NCBI GenBank assembly: GCA_018365265.1
Contig: JAGZKI010000014.1
Location: 1 to 42,477 of the forward strand
Length of the DNA: 42,477 nucleotides
From: Streptococcus parasanguinis
GTDB taxonomy: Bacteria; Bacillota; Bacilli; Lactobacillales; Streptococcaceae
Reading direction: 5' to 3'
Each line of letters begins with the position of its first letter. Positions within the stretch are counted from its first letter, which is position 1. The notes below the pieces were generated by a model. That model made no database searches and was not told the DNA's origin. It saw nothing but the letters and a program-made list of their open reading frames with translations. The position numbers and the translations under genes were made by a program. Positions 8,393 through 16,001 of the stretch are shown piece after piece.

Positions 8393-9499
8393 ATGGGATT
8401 TATTAAAGCAGCCCTTTCAGCGGGCATTTCAAGTTTTCAAGATAGTAAATTTAAGGAAGCTATTACCTTGCCAGAAGCTGTTCCGGCAACAGCTTTGGCC
8501 ATTAAGGGACAGCTCTTGACCAAAGATCCAGATGGACGCTCTCGTCAGAGCAACCAAAATACGGGGCTATTGACAGATGGATCTGTCGTCATTGTTCCTC
8601 AAGGCTATGTTGCTCTCTTGGTCAATAATGGAACGTTTCTAGGAGACCTTCTAGAAGCAGGTAGCCACGAATGGCAAGCTGGTGAAAATGCCTGGTTGTT
8701 TGAAAAGGGTGGCGTTAAAGGAACTTGGGACCAGTTCAAGAATCGCTTCTCATTTGGTGGCCAAGTGGTCACCCAACAAGAAATTATTTTTGTGCGGATG
8801 CAACCATTTACAGGAAATAAATTTGGCACCCAAAATCCAGTCGAGTATTTTAGCGACCGTTACCAACAACTTCTGAGCATTCGTTTTTATGGTCTCTATG
8901 ATGTTAAAGTAGCAGATCCTGTACTCTTTTACGTCAGTGCAGTCAGTCGCCAAATTGCTGCTGACAAACCCTTTACATTGGAAGATGTGGCTCAGGGAAC
9001 CTTGCGCCAAAACTTAGCACCAAAAATTGCAGTTGCTATTTCAAAATATACAGCTGAAAATAAGGCAGATATCTACAATATCAATGCCGACCAAGACGTC
9101 TTCAATGAAGTCGCAAAACGTGAAGTGAACAAAACTTGGGTAGAATTATATGGTATTGAATTAACCAATGTCCTCATCGAAGATTTGAGCTACGATGCAG
9201 ACAGTATGGCCAAGGTTAATAAACTAGACAGTGAATTGGCAGCGATGAAGTACAATACCATCGAAATTGAAGAGCGTCGTGCCCGTAATGAAGCCCTAGT
9301 GGCAGCTGCCAAAAATGAAGGTGGCAATGGCATGAACATGATTATGGGGATGAACTTGGGTCAAGCCCTTGGCAATGACCTTCAAAAACAAGCCTCTCCA
9401 GCGCAAGACAAGCCTCATACCTTCTACATTGAAGTAGATGGAAAATATGTCCATGTCACCAAAGATGCCGATGGCAATATTGTGCCCGTGGACCAATAA
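8393..9499 (+). CDS. SPFH-domain protein (YdjI/virion-core-like)
   Basis: 368 residues. The N-terminal half matches the SPFH/'virion core protein' family as I know it: MGFIKAALSAGISSFQDSKF, then SVVIVPQGYVALLVNNGTFL and FVRMQPFTGNKFGTQNPVEYF. An SPFH body follows (KVADPVLFYVSAVSRQ, VAKREVNKTWVELYGIELTN), then an Ala/Glu-rich helix (about 270-310, EIEERRARNEALVAAAKNE). A Met/Gly-rich stretch and a short beta-rich tail (HTFYIEVDGKYVHVTKDADG) complete it. SPFH proteins form membrane-associated rings or scaffolds. No signal peptide is seen, so it should be cytosolic or peripheral. GGAG 6 bp upstream supports the ATG. It is co-directional with the Tim44-like gene 8 bp upstream and almost certainly acts with it; the exact role is unknown. 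Confidence 0.8.
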   Translation: MGFIKAALSAGISSFQDSKFKEAITLPEAVPATALAIKGQLLTKDPDGRSRQSNQNTGLLTDGSVVIVPQGYVALLVNNGTFLGDLLEAGSHEWQAGENAWLFEKGGVKGTWDQFKNRFSFGGQVVTQQEIIFVRMQPFTGNKFGTQNPVEYFSDRYQQLLSIRFYGLYDVKVADPVLFYVSAVSRQIAADKPFTLEDVAQGTLRQNLAPKIAVAISKYTAENKADIYNINADQDVFNEVAKREVNKTWVELYGIELTNVLIEDLSYDADSMAKVNKLDSELAAMKYNTIEIEERRARNEALVAAAKNEGGNGMNMIMGMNLGQALGNDLQKQASPAQDKPHTFYIEVDGKYVHVTKDADGNIVPVDQ

Positions 9500-9527
9500 G
9501 GAATAGTGAAGATGGAGTTGGAGATAC

Positions 9528-9559
9528 AGAGATTCTAAGGACTCGTTCCTGTAATCTCT
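9528..9559 (+). other. Intergenic hairpin upstream of efp
   Basis: AGAGATT (9528-9534) pairs with AATCTCT (9553-9559), with an inner AGGA/TCCT stem around a CTCG loop. No T-run follows, so it is either a weak terminator for the SPFH gene or an RNA 3'-end stabiliser. The 165-bp gap otherwise holds only the efp promoter. Confidence 0.45.
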
Positions 9560-9598
9560 CTCCGCCTTCTAGCCTTCCTAAAAAGAGAAAATTGCTGT

Positions 9599-9627
9599 TT
9601 GAGAAAAATCAAATAGTGTGTTACAAT
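9599..9627 (+). promoter_or_regulatory. Promoter of efp-asp23-nusB
   Basis: TTGAGA (9599-9604), 17-bp spacer, TACAAT (9622-9627) with an extra TG at 9619-9620. The ATG is 38 bp downstream. Confidence 0.85.
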
Positions 9628-9664
9628 AAAGAGTAATCTATTTTTAAAAAAGAGGTAATAAAAC

Positions 9665-10225
9665 ATGATTGAAGCAAGTAAGTTGAAAGCTGGTATGACC
9701 TTTGAAACAGCTGATGGAAAATTGATCCGCGTTTTGGAAGCTAGCCACCACAAACCAGGTAAAGGAAACACCATCATGCGTATGAAATTGCGTGATGTCC
9801 GTACTGGTTCAACTTTTGATACAAGCTACCGTCCAGAAGAAAAATTTGAGCAAGCTATTATTGAAACTGTTCCAGCTCAATACTTGTACAAAATGGATGA
9901 TACAGCCTACTTCATGAACACTGAAACATATGACCAATATGAAATTCCAGTTGTGAATGTAGAACAAGAATTGCTTTATATCCTTGAAAACTCAGAAGTA
10001 AAAATTCAATTCTACGGAAGCGAAGTCATCGGTGTAACAGTTCCTACAACTGTTGAATTGACTGTTGCAGAAACTCAACCATCTATCAAAGGTGCTACAG
10101 TGACTGGTTCTGGTAAACCTGCTACAATGGAAACTGGTTTGGTCGTAAACGTTCCTGACTTCATCGAAGCTGGACAAAAATTGGTCATTAACACTACTGA
10201 AGGAACTTACGTTTCTCGTGCATAA
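9665..10225 (+). CDS. efp: Translation elongation factor P
   Basis: 186 residues, the usual EF-P length. EF-P binds between the P and E sites and rescues ribosomes stalled at polyproline. All three OB-like domains are present: KOW-type N-domain (MIEASKLKAGMTFETADGKL), central domain (YLYKMDDTAYFMNTETYDQY) and C-domain (VELTVAETQPSIKGATVTGS ending NTTEGTYVSRA). The loop ASHHKPGKGN carries the Lys (residue 33) that is modified in many bacteria. No epmA/epmB genes lie nearby, consistent with a Firmicute-type modification. The ribosome-binding site AGAGGT lies 6 bp upstream. It heads the conserved efp-asp23-nusB group. Confidence 0.98.
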   Translation: MIEASKLKAGMTFETADGKLIRVLEASHHKPGKGNTIMRMKLRDVRTGSTFDTSYRPEEKFEQAIIETVPAQYLYKMDDTAYFMNTETYDQYEIPVVNVEQELLYILENSEVKIQFYGSEVIGVTVPTTVELTVAETQPSIKGATVTGSGKPATMETGLVVNVPDFIEAGQKLVINTTEGTYVSRA

Positions 10226-10261
10226 GAGACATCTCAGGGTGTCAAATAGAAAGGAACTTCT

Positions 10262-10651
10262 ATGGCAACTGAACAATTTGGTGACATCGTTATTGCACCA
10301 CGTGTATTAGAAAAAATTATTGCGATTGCGACAGCAAAAGTAGAGGGTGTCTATTCGCTTGAAAACAAGAGTGTTTCAGATAGCTTATCCAAACGCTCCC
10401 TTGGACGTGGCGTCTACCTTCATACAGAAGAAGATGGTCAAGTTTCAGTAGACATCTATCTCTATTTAGAATATGGAGTGGCTGTACCATCTGTCGCTGT
10501 AGCCATTCAAAAAGCGGTCAAGTCTGCAGTTTATGATATGGCAGATGTAACCTTGGATGCTGTCAACATTCACGTTGTTGGTATCGCAACGGAAAAATCT
10601 CCAAAACCAGACTTGAAAGATTTGTTTAATGAGGACTTCCTCAATGACTGA
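10262..10651 (+). CDS. Asp23/Gls24-family envelope stress protein
   Basis: 129 residues of the Asp23 (DUF322) family. The domain runs from about residue 5 to 118, with IVIAPRVLEKIIAIATAKVE, GVYSLENKS and the later VAIQKAVKSAVYDMADVTLD and VNIHVVGI. Asp23 proteins are abundant, membrane-tethered or cytosolic proteins linked to cell-envelope homeostasis. This one has no membrane segment of its own. The position between efp and nusB is conserved in many Firmicutes. An AAAGGAA site lies 6-12 bp before the ATG. Its end overlaps nusB by 8 bp. The precise biochemical role is not known. Confidence 0.88.
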   Translation: MATEQFGDIVIAPRVLEKIIAIATAKVEGVYSLENKSVSDSLSKRSLGRGVYLHTEEDGQVSVDIYLYLEYGVAVPSVAVAIQKAVKSAVYDMADVTLDAVNIHVVGIATEKSPKPDLKDLFNEDFLND

Positions 10652-11075
10652 TGAAATTTTATTAGAATCACGTCGAGATTTGCGTGAGCGCGCCTTCCAA
10701 GCCTTGATGGCCTTGGAATACGATGGAGACATTGTTGAAGCTTGTCGTTTTGCTTATCTACATGATAAGGACCTAGCAGAAGACAAAGAAGTCGATCTTC
10801 CTGCCTTTCTCATGAATCTCGTGACGGGTGTCTACCAATCCAAAGATCAACTGGACCAGCAAATCGGTCAACATTTGAAAACCGGCTGGACTGTTGAGCG
10901 CTTGACCTTGGTAGAGAAAAACATCCTTCGTCTGGGAATTTACGAAATGACAGAGTTTGATACACCACAGATCGTCGCAGTCAATGAAGCGGTGGAATTG
11001 GCCAAGGCCTTTTCAGATGAAACCTCTTCACGATTTGTCAACGGTGTCCTCAGTCAATTTGTGACAGAAGAATAA
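10644..11075 (+). CDS. nusB: Transcription antitermination factor NusB
   Basis: 143 residues. NusB with S10 (NusE) binds boxA RNA and promotes antitermination of rRNA operons. The all-helical domain is recognisable: RRDLRERAFQALMALEY at the start, WTVERLTLVEKNILRLGIYE in the middle, and the hallmark C-terminal IVAVNEAVELAKAFSDETSS followed by FVNGVLSQF. I chose ATG 10644 because GAGG at 10631-10634 is 9 bp upstream; the in-frame ATG at 10629 would add MRTSS and lie within asp23 with no site. The 8-bp overlap with asp23 suggests translational coupling. It is the last gene of the operon. Confidence 0.96.
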   Translation: MTDEILLESRRDLRERAFQALMALEYDGDIVEACRFAYLHDKDLAEDKEVDLPAFLMNLVTGVYQSKDQLDQQIGQHLKTGWTVERLTLVEKNILRLGIYEMTEFDTPQIVAVNEAVELAKAFSDETSSRFVNGVLSQFVTEE

Positions 11076-11076
11076 T

Positions 11077-11103
11077 TAAAAAAGAGCCGATGGCTCTTTT
11101 TTT
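11077..11103 (+). terminator. Terminator of efp-asp23-nusB
   Basis: AGAGCC (11083-11088) GAT GGCTCT (11092-11097) with preceding A-run and following run of T. Confidence 0.93.
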
Positions 11104-11106
11104 GTG

Positions 11107-11139
11107 AAAAATATCCCCACAGTTTCTACTGAGGGGATA
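11107..11139 (-). terminator. Terminator of scrB-scrR (minus strand)
   Basis: On the minus strand TATCCCC, CAGT, loop AGAA, ACTG, GGGGATA, then TTTTT. Stems lie at 11112-11123 and 11128-11139 with one mismatch. It sits 7 bp after the scrR stop. Confidence 0.92.
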
Positions 11140-11145
11140 CTGCTT

Positions 11146-12111
11146 TTAGACACTTTTTCCAGAGTGGAGACTAACGGGCAAGAAATAACCGGTAGTCGCT
11201 ACTTTTTTTCCTTCGATCTTTTGGAGTAAAAGATCCACCATGAGGATAGCAATGTCTTCGAGGGGTTGTTGGATGGTTGTCAGTTCAGGTGTATAGGTCT
11301 CAATGAACTGGGTTCCATCATAACCAATCACTTTCAAATCCTGGGGAATCTGAATATCTAATTCTCTAGCGACTTTCATGATCAAGATCGCCGTCAAATC
11401 ATCGGAGGCGAAAATGGCATCTGGTTTGTGGTGGGTTAAAATCTGTTTGATTTCCATTTCTTTGCGAATAGGGGAGAAATCACTGGAAACATTAATGATC
11501 ATGGACTCAGGTAGAACCGATGCAAACCCCGCATGACGCAAGCCTGTTGGGGAGTTGGAGTTGTCATTCCCTGTGATCATGATAATCTTTCGGGCTCCGG
11601 TTTTTACTAAAGTTTCTGCTGCAAGCACCCCGCCAGCGTAGTTGTCTGAAGAGACAACCGGAATTTCTGGGGAGAGGTTGCGGTCAAAAGCAATGATAGG
11701 AGCAGTTACCCGGTTGTAATCTTCAATGCCCAAATTATGACTTCCTGAAATGATGCCATCTACCTGGTTAGCCTCCAACATCTCAATATATTCGCGCTCT
11801 TTTTCGGAGTCGTGTTCACTATTGCAGATGATGGTTTTATAGCCGTGTTTGAAGAGTTGGTGCTCTAGTTTGTCGATTAATTCAGCATAGAAAACATTGC
11901 TGATGTTGGGAAAGATCAAGCCGACTAACTTGGCTGATTTTCCTTGGAGGCTACGAGCAACATTGTTAGGTTTATAGCCCAATTCTCGCATGGCTTCTTG
12001 GACTTTTTGGATCGTTTTTTCAGACAGGTATCCTTTTTTATTGATGACCCGTGAGACAGTAGTAGGGCTGACACCGGCGAGTTTGGCGACATCAGTTAGC
12101 TTTGCGACCAT
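11146..12111 (-). CDS. scrR: Sucrose operon repressor, LacI family
   Basis: 321 residues. The LacI-type N-terminal HTH and hinge helix are clear: KLTDVAKLAGVSPTTVSRVI then EKTIQKVQEAMRELGYKPN and VARSLQGKSA. A periplasmic-binding-protein-like sensor domain (about 60-321) follows, with LVGLIFPNISNVFYAELI and KVIGYDGTQFIETYTPELTT. The sequence corresponds to streptococcal ScrR, which represses sucrose uptake and hydrolysis genes. I chose ATG 12111 (MVAKLTD); a TTG two codons earlier is open but less likely. The start lies inside the end of scrB (20-bp overlap), so scrR is translated from the scrB message and the repressor is part of its own regulated unit. Likely operators lie between scrB and scrA. 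Confidence 0.93.
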   Translation of the reverse strand: MVAKLTDVAKLAGVSPTTVSRVINKKGYLSEKTIQKVQEAMRELGYKPNNVARSLQGKSAKLVGLIFPNISNVFYAELIDKLEHQLFKHGYKTIICNSEHDSEKEREYIEMLEANQVDGIISGSHNLGIEDYNRVTAPIIAFDRNLSPEIPVVSSDNYAGGVLAAETLVKTGARKIIMITGNDNSNSPTGLRHAGFASVLPESMIINVSSDFSPIRKEMEIKQILTHHKPDAIFASDDLTAILIMKVARELDIQIPQDLKVIGYDGTQFIETYTPELTTIQQPLEDIAILMVDLLLQKIEGKKVATTGYFLPVSLHSGKSV

Positions 12112-13546
12112 AATCAAGTTCGTAGTAAGTTCCAGTAGGGTTTCCAGACTTGATCAATATTCCATTTTGATCCGCATGTGGGTAGACCCGACCAGAAAAT
12201 ACTTTTTCTCCTTTATTGATAAAGATTTCAAAAATTGAATTGTCAATGAAAATATTAGCGGTTGTGGCTTGGTTAGCGATTGGGCAGCTACGGCTCGTAC
12301 CGAATTCTTGGGCATATTGCTCACCTGCCTGGCTACGATCGACTGTGACTAATCCCTTAGAGAGATCGAATGAGAGAGCTAAGCCCTTTCCTTCTGCATC
12401 TGCAAAGAGGACGATTTCGTTTTGGCTATCTTTTTCAAACTGCAATTCCAATTCATAGCAGTTCTTGGTTTGTGCCTTGTTGGCAAATGCCTCACCCTCA
12501 GCGCGCAAGTCCTTGATGGCTTCGACTGGGTATTGGTAGAGTTTTCCGTCTTTGATGGTTAATTCTTTGACCAGTGAGAGAGCTCCTTGATAGTCATAGG
12601 AATCTGTTGGATAAGAAACATCAGGAAGACCTAGCCAGCTGACAGCATAGGCACGTCCATCGGGGGCATTGAATCCTTGAGTTGCATAGGCTTCAAAACC
12701 ATAGTCGAGATTATGCAATTCAGATACATCCACCATTTTGGCCTTTTCTGGGTCAAAGCTTGCCCCGATCTTGTACATATTTGGATAGATATTGTCATAA
12801 TCGAGAACTGATTTATCTAAGCCTTGAGGGCAGTAGAGGAGAATGGGTTGGTCTCCAACAAAGACGAGGTTGGGACATTCCATCATATAAGCTGTCCGGT
12901 CATTTGCAAAATCCAAGTCACCGACTGCAACCCAGTTGGTATAGTCGTTATCTACAGCCTTATAGAGACGGATGAATCCTTTCTTCTCAAGGTCTTGACC
13001 GCCAACGATAGCGTAGAATTGACCCTTGAAATTAAAAATCTGTGGGTCACGGAAGTGATCCGTAGAGTCAGCCGGTTGATCAATCAAGATTTTGTCAATT
13101 TTTTCAATCTTTCCGTCCTTGTCCATCAAAGCACCGACTTGGTAAGGATGACGAACCCATTCTGCATCACGAACATTTCCGGTGTAGAATAAGAATAGTT
13201 TGTCACCAAACTGCATGGCTGATCCGGAATAAGCGCCATGGCTATCCAGTTCAGTGTCTGGAAAAAGCGTTACCCCAGTTTCTTTGAAATGAACCAAGTC
13301 TTCACTTTCTGTTTGTACCCATGATTTTAACCCATGGGCGGCACCAAATGGGAAATTTTGGTAAAACAAGATCCATTTTCCATCAAAGTAGGAAAAACCG
13401 TTAGGATCATTTAAGAGACCTGCTTTTGGCTCAACATGATAGTGTGTATGCCAAGGAGATTTGGCCATATGATCTTGGATGGCTTGCTTTTCCTCTGTTG
13501 TCCAGTCTTCGTAACGTCTGTAACGACGTTCAGTTGTCCATTCCAT
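12092..13546 (-). CDS. scrB: Sucrose-6-phosphate hydrolase (GH32)
   Basis: 484 residues. It hydrolyses sucrose-6-phosphate, delivered by the ScrA PTS permease, to glucose-6-phosphate and fructose. The GH32 five-blade propeller motifs are present: LLNDPNGF with the nucleophile Asp47, the FRDPQIF motif (transition-state Asp, about residue 166) and MECPNL with the acid/base Glu (about 223). A C-terminal beta-sandwich (about 360-484, IFIDNSIFEIFINKGEKVFS) completes the GH32 architecture. GGAGGA lies 6 bp before the ATG. It is divergent from scrA and followed by overlapping scrR. Cytosolic, with no signal peptide, which fits a phosphosugar hydrolase rather than an extracellular fructanase. Confidence 0.97.
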   Translation of the reverse strand: MEWTTERRYRRYEDWTTEEKQAIQDHMAKSPWHTHYHVEPKAGLLNDPNGFSYFDGKWILFYQNFPFGAAHGLKSWVQTESEDLVHFKETGVTLFPDTELDSHGAYSGSAMQFGDKLFLFYTGNVRDAEWVRHPYQVGALMDKDGKIEKIDKILIDQPADSTDHFRDPQIFNFKGQFYAIVGGQDLEKKGFIRLYKAVDNDYTNWVAVGDLDFANDRTAYMMECPNLVFVGDQPILLYCPQGLDKSVLDYDNIYPNMYKIGASFDPEKAKMVDVSELHNLDYGFEAYATQGFNAPDGRAYAVSWLGLPDVSYPTDSYDYQGALSLVKELTIKDGKLYQYPVEAIKDLRAEGEAFANKAQTKNCYELELQFEKDSQNEIVLFADAEGKGLALSFDLSKGLVTVDRSQAGEQYAQEFGTSRSCPIANQATTANIFIDNSIFEIFINKGEKVFSGRVYPHADQNGILIKSGNPTGTYYELDYGRKAN

Positions 13547-13575
13547 TTTATTCCTCCGAATTTTTTCTTACTTCC

Positions 13576-13604
13576 ATAGTAACGATTTCCTATTAAAAAT
13601 GCAA
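13576..13604 (-). promoter_or_regulatory. Promoter of scrB-scrR
   Basis: On the minus strand TTGCAT (13604-13599), 17-bp spacer, TACTAT (13581-13576), 30 bp before the scrB ATG. Confidence 0.75.
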
Positions 13605-13631
13605 GCAATAAATGAAAAAAATGGCAAAAAA

Positions 13632-13647
13632 TGTCAAACGATTGACA
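13632..13647. promoter_or_regulatory. Candidate ScrR operator on the scrB side
   Basis: TGTCAAACGATTGACA is a near-perfect palindrome with a central CG, typical of LacI-family operators. It lies 28 bp upstream of the scrB -35. The same pattern (TG, five bases, CG, five bases, CA) recurs at the scrA promoter. Confidence 0.65.
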
Positions 13648-13680
13648 GCTATTTTGCAGCCTGAAGAAAAGAGGAGAAGT

Positions 13681-13823
13681 TGAAAATTTATGAAAATATG
13701 AAAGAAAATGAAAATAAAAGTCTGATTTAAAGTGCTAAAAAGCGTAGTACAGGCCTGTTTTAAAATGAAAATAGTTTCATACTGTCAAAAGGTGTCAAAA
13801 AGTCCAAAAAAGTTTCAAAAAAA
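13681..13823 (+). promoter_or_regulatory. Phased A-tract region upstream of scrA
   Basis: TGAAAA/TGAAAG units begin at 13681, 13691, 13699 and 13709. TGTCAAAA occurs at 13783 and 13793, then GTCCAAAA at 13802 and GTTTCAAAA at 13812. The 8-10-bp periods put A-tracts on one helix face, which should bend the DNA upstream of the scrA promoter. Between the clusters a palindrome ATGAAAATAGTTTCAT (13765-13780) resembles a cre site lacking the central CG. Confidence 0.5.
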
Positions 13824-13826
13824 TCC

Positions 13827-13842
13827 TGCAAAACGCTTGACA
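13827..13842. promoter_or_regulatory. Candidate operator overlapping the scrA -35
   Basis: TGCAAAACGCTTGACA shares the scrB-side operator layout (AAACGNTTGACA) and contains the scrA -35 TTGACA, so a bound repressor, or CcpA at the AAACGCTT core, would block polymerase directly. Confidence 0.6.
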
Positions 13843-13864
13843 TATTTTCAATACGTGGTACAAT
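13837..13864 (+). promoter_or_regulatory. Promoter of scrA
   Basis: TTGACA (13837-13842), 16-bp spacer, TACAAT (13859-13864), 60 bp before the scrA ATG. Confidence 0.88.
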
Positions 13865-13875
13865 TAAAAACGTAG

Positions 13876-13892
13876 AAACGATTTAACCGTTT
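13876..13892. promoter_or_regulatory. Second scrA operator, downstream of the promoter
   Basis: AAACGATTTAACCGTTT is a 17-bp interrupted palindrome with AAACG/CGTTT arms, placed just after the expected transcription start, a classical LacI-family repression site. Confidence 0.65.
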
Positions 13893-13923
13893 ACATTACA
13901 AAAAATAAGGAGATTTTTGCAAA

Positions 13924-15843
13924 ATGTCAAATACAGAAATTGCAAAGCAGGTCATCGATGCAATCGGTGGGGTTGAGAACGTTAGCAGTGTTGCTCACTG
14001 TGCGACTCGTCTTCGCGTGATGGTAAAAGATGAATCAAAAATCAACAAAGATGTTGTTGAGAACATTGAAAAAGTACAAGGTGCTTTCTTTAACTCAGGT
14101 CAATACCAAATCATCTTTGGTACTGGTACTGTAAACAAGATCTATGATGAAGTAGTAGCTCTTGGCTTACCAACATCATCAAAAGATGAAATGAAAGCAG
14201 AAGCCGCTAAACAAGGAAACTGGTTCCAACGCGCGATCCGTACCTTTGGAGACGTTTTTGTTCCAATTCTACCAGCAATTGTTGCGACTGGATTGTTTAT
14301 GGGGATTCGTGGTGCCATTGCTCAAGACCAGGTTTTGGCTTTGTTTGGCACAACAGCAGATGCATTTAAATCTACTGATTTTTATACCTATTCAACAATT
14401 TTAACTGATACCGCGTTTGCCTTCTTCCCAGCCTTGATTTCATGGTCTGCATTCCGAGTATTCGGAGGAAATCCTGTTCTTGGGATTGTAATTGGTTTGA
14501 TGATGGTTAGTCCGACACTTCCAAATGCGTGGGTTGTAGCGGAAGATCCTTCTAAAGCAGCAACATACTTTGGTATCTTCCATCATGTGGTTGGATTCCA
14601 GAACTCAGTTCTTCCCGCTTTCTTCGTTGGTCTAATTGGTGCGAAACTTGAAAAGTGGCTCCATAAGAAAATTCCAGATGTCTTAGATTTGTTATTGGTT
14701 CCATTATTCACATTGACAATCATGTCATTCCTCGCTTTGTTTATTATTGGTCCATTCTTCCACAGTATCGAAGAATATGTACTAAATGTAACTAAGTTTA
14801 TTTTGAATTTACCATTTGGTCTTGCAGGTCTTCTTATTGGTGGCGTTCATCAGTTGATTGTCGTTACCGGCGTCCATCATATCTTTAATCTTCTTGAATC
14901 ACAATTAATTACTGCAGATAAAAAAGATCCATTTAATGCAATTATTACAGCGGCTATGACTGCACAAGCTGGAGCTACTTTAGCAGTGGCAGTGAAATCT
15001 AAATCTCAAAAAGTGAAAGCTCTAGCATTTCCTGCAACTATCTCTGCCTTGTTAGGTATTACTGAGCCTGCAATCTTTGGTGTAAACTTGCGTTATGTGA
15101 AACCATTCGTTATTGCTTTGGGAGCAGGTGCAGTAGGTGGTTGGATTGCATCTATGTTAAATCTTGCTGGTACAGGATTTGGTATTACAATTATTCCAGG
15201 AACGCTTCTCTATCTAAACGGTCAATTATTGAAATATGTATTTATGGTTGTATTTACAACTGCCCTAAGTTTCGGTTTGACTTATATGTTTGGTTATGAA
15301 GATGAAGCTTCATCAGTTCCTGCAGAGGACAAAGAAGCAGAAGCTATTATTGAAGAAGAAACAACTGGAGCTCTTCCAGCATCTCTTCAAGACGAAACCA
15401 TTATCTCTCCGATCGTTGGTCAAGCTGTTGCTTTGTCTGATGTGAATGATCCTGTCTTCTCAAGTGGAGCGATGGGACAAGGGATTGCTATCAAACCAAC
15501 TGAAGGCGTTGTCTATGCACCAGCAGATGCGGAAGTAACTATTGCTTTTGCGACTGGACATGCTTACGGTTTGAAAACAGCTAATGGTGCTGAAATCTTG
15601 ATCCACGTTGGGATTGATACAGTATCAATGAATGGTGAAGGATTTGATCAAAAAGTAGCTCAAGGCGATAAAGTCAAAGCTGGTGAAGTCCTTGGTACAT
15701 TTGATGCAGCGAAAATTGCCGCAGCTGGTCTTGAAGACACAACTATGGTGATCGTCACTAACACAGCTGACTTTGCTTCTGTCACACCTGTTGCAACTGG
15801 ATCTGTTGCGAAGGGTGATGCGATCATCGAAGTCAAAGCTTAA
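13924..15843 (+). CDS. scrA: Sucrose-specific PTS transporter, EIIBCA
   Basis: 639 residues. It imports sucrose and phosphorylates it to sucrose-6-phosphate. EIIB occupies about residues 1-90 with phospho-Cys26 in VAHCATRLRVMVKDE. EIIC (about 105-465) is a multi-span membrane domain with the conserved GVHQLIVVTGVHH and GITEPAIFGVNLRYVKPFV motifs. EIIA (about 495-639) carries the phospho-His561 in ILIHVGIDTVSMNGEGF. The BCA order is the usual one for streptococcal ScrA. The trehalose and beta-glucoside permeases are the main alternatives, but the flanking scrB, scrR and scrK settle sucrose. Start: ATG 13924 with an AAGGAG site 10 bp upstream. It is followed by its own terminator, then scrK. 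Confidence 0.96.
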   Translation: MSNTEIAKQVIDAIGGVENVSSVAHCATRLRVMVKDESKINKDVVENIEKVQGAFFNSGQYQIIFGTGTVNKIYDEVVALGLPTSSKDEMKAEAAKQGNWFQRAIRTFGDVFVPILPAIVATGLFMGIRGAIAQDQVLALFGTTADAFKSTDFYTYSTILTDTAFAFFPALISWSAFRVFGGNPVLGIVIGLMMVSPTLPNAWVVAEDPSKAATYFGIFHHVVGFQNSVLPAFFVGLIGAKLEKWLHKKIPDVLDLLLVPLFTLTIMSFLALFIIGPFFHSIEEYVLNVTKFILNLPFGLAGLLIGGVHQLIVVTGVHHIFNLLESQLITADKKDPFNAIITAAMTAQAGATLAVAVKSKSQKVKALAFPATISALLGITEPAIFGVNLRYVKPFVIALGAGAVGGWIASMLNLAGTGFGITIIPGTLLYLNGQLLKYVFMVVFTTALSFGLTYMFGYEDEASSVPAEDKEAEAIIEEETTGALPASLQDETIISPIVGQAVALSDVNDPVFSSGAMGQGIAIKPTEGVVYAPADAEVTIAFATGHAYGLKTANGAEILIHVGIDTVSMNGEGFDQKVAQGDKVKAGEVLGTFDAAKIAAAGLEDTTMVIVTNTADFASVTPVATGSVAKGDAIIEVKA

Positions 15844-15858
15844 TCGAAAAATAAGTTC

Positions 15859-15899
15859 TCAAGGACTGGTCTATCATCTCCAGTCCTTGAATTTTATTT
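15859..15899 (+). terminator. Terminator after scrA
   Basis: TCAAGGACTGG (15859-15869) pairs with CCAGTCCTTGA (15880-15890), an 11-bp perfect stem, followed by ATTTTATTT. Confidence 0.88.
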
Positions 15900-15954
15900 C
15901 TCAAAAAAAGTGTGTTTTTTCTTTAGAGAAGAGAAAAAGATTGACTACAAAATA

Positions 15955-15963
15955 TGCTATAAT
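15955..15963 (+). promoter_or_regulatory. Extended -10 promoter of scrK
   Basis: TGCTATAAT. A TTGACT at 15941 is too close (11 bp) to act as its -35. The ATG is 39 bp downstream, so scrK has its own promoter in addition to any read-through from scrA. Confidence 0.7.
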
Positions 15964-16001
15964 AAATACAGGATATTTTTCATAATAAAAAAGGAGCCAA
16001 C

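Noticed and set aside
9500..9664. Small protein gene between the SPFH gene and efp
   Set aside because: A minus-strand ORF spans the gap but runs into the start of efp and has no start signal; the region is explained by a hairpin and the efp promoter.
12112..12117. TTG start two codons upstream for ScrR
   Set aside because: The ATG at 12111 gives the MVAKLTDVA start that I know from streptococcal ScrR; the extra codons add nothing.
13765..13780. Functional cre site ATGAAAATAGTTTCAT
   Set aside because: The essential central CG is replaced by TA, so CcpA binding is doubtful; kept only as part of the intergenic description.
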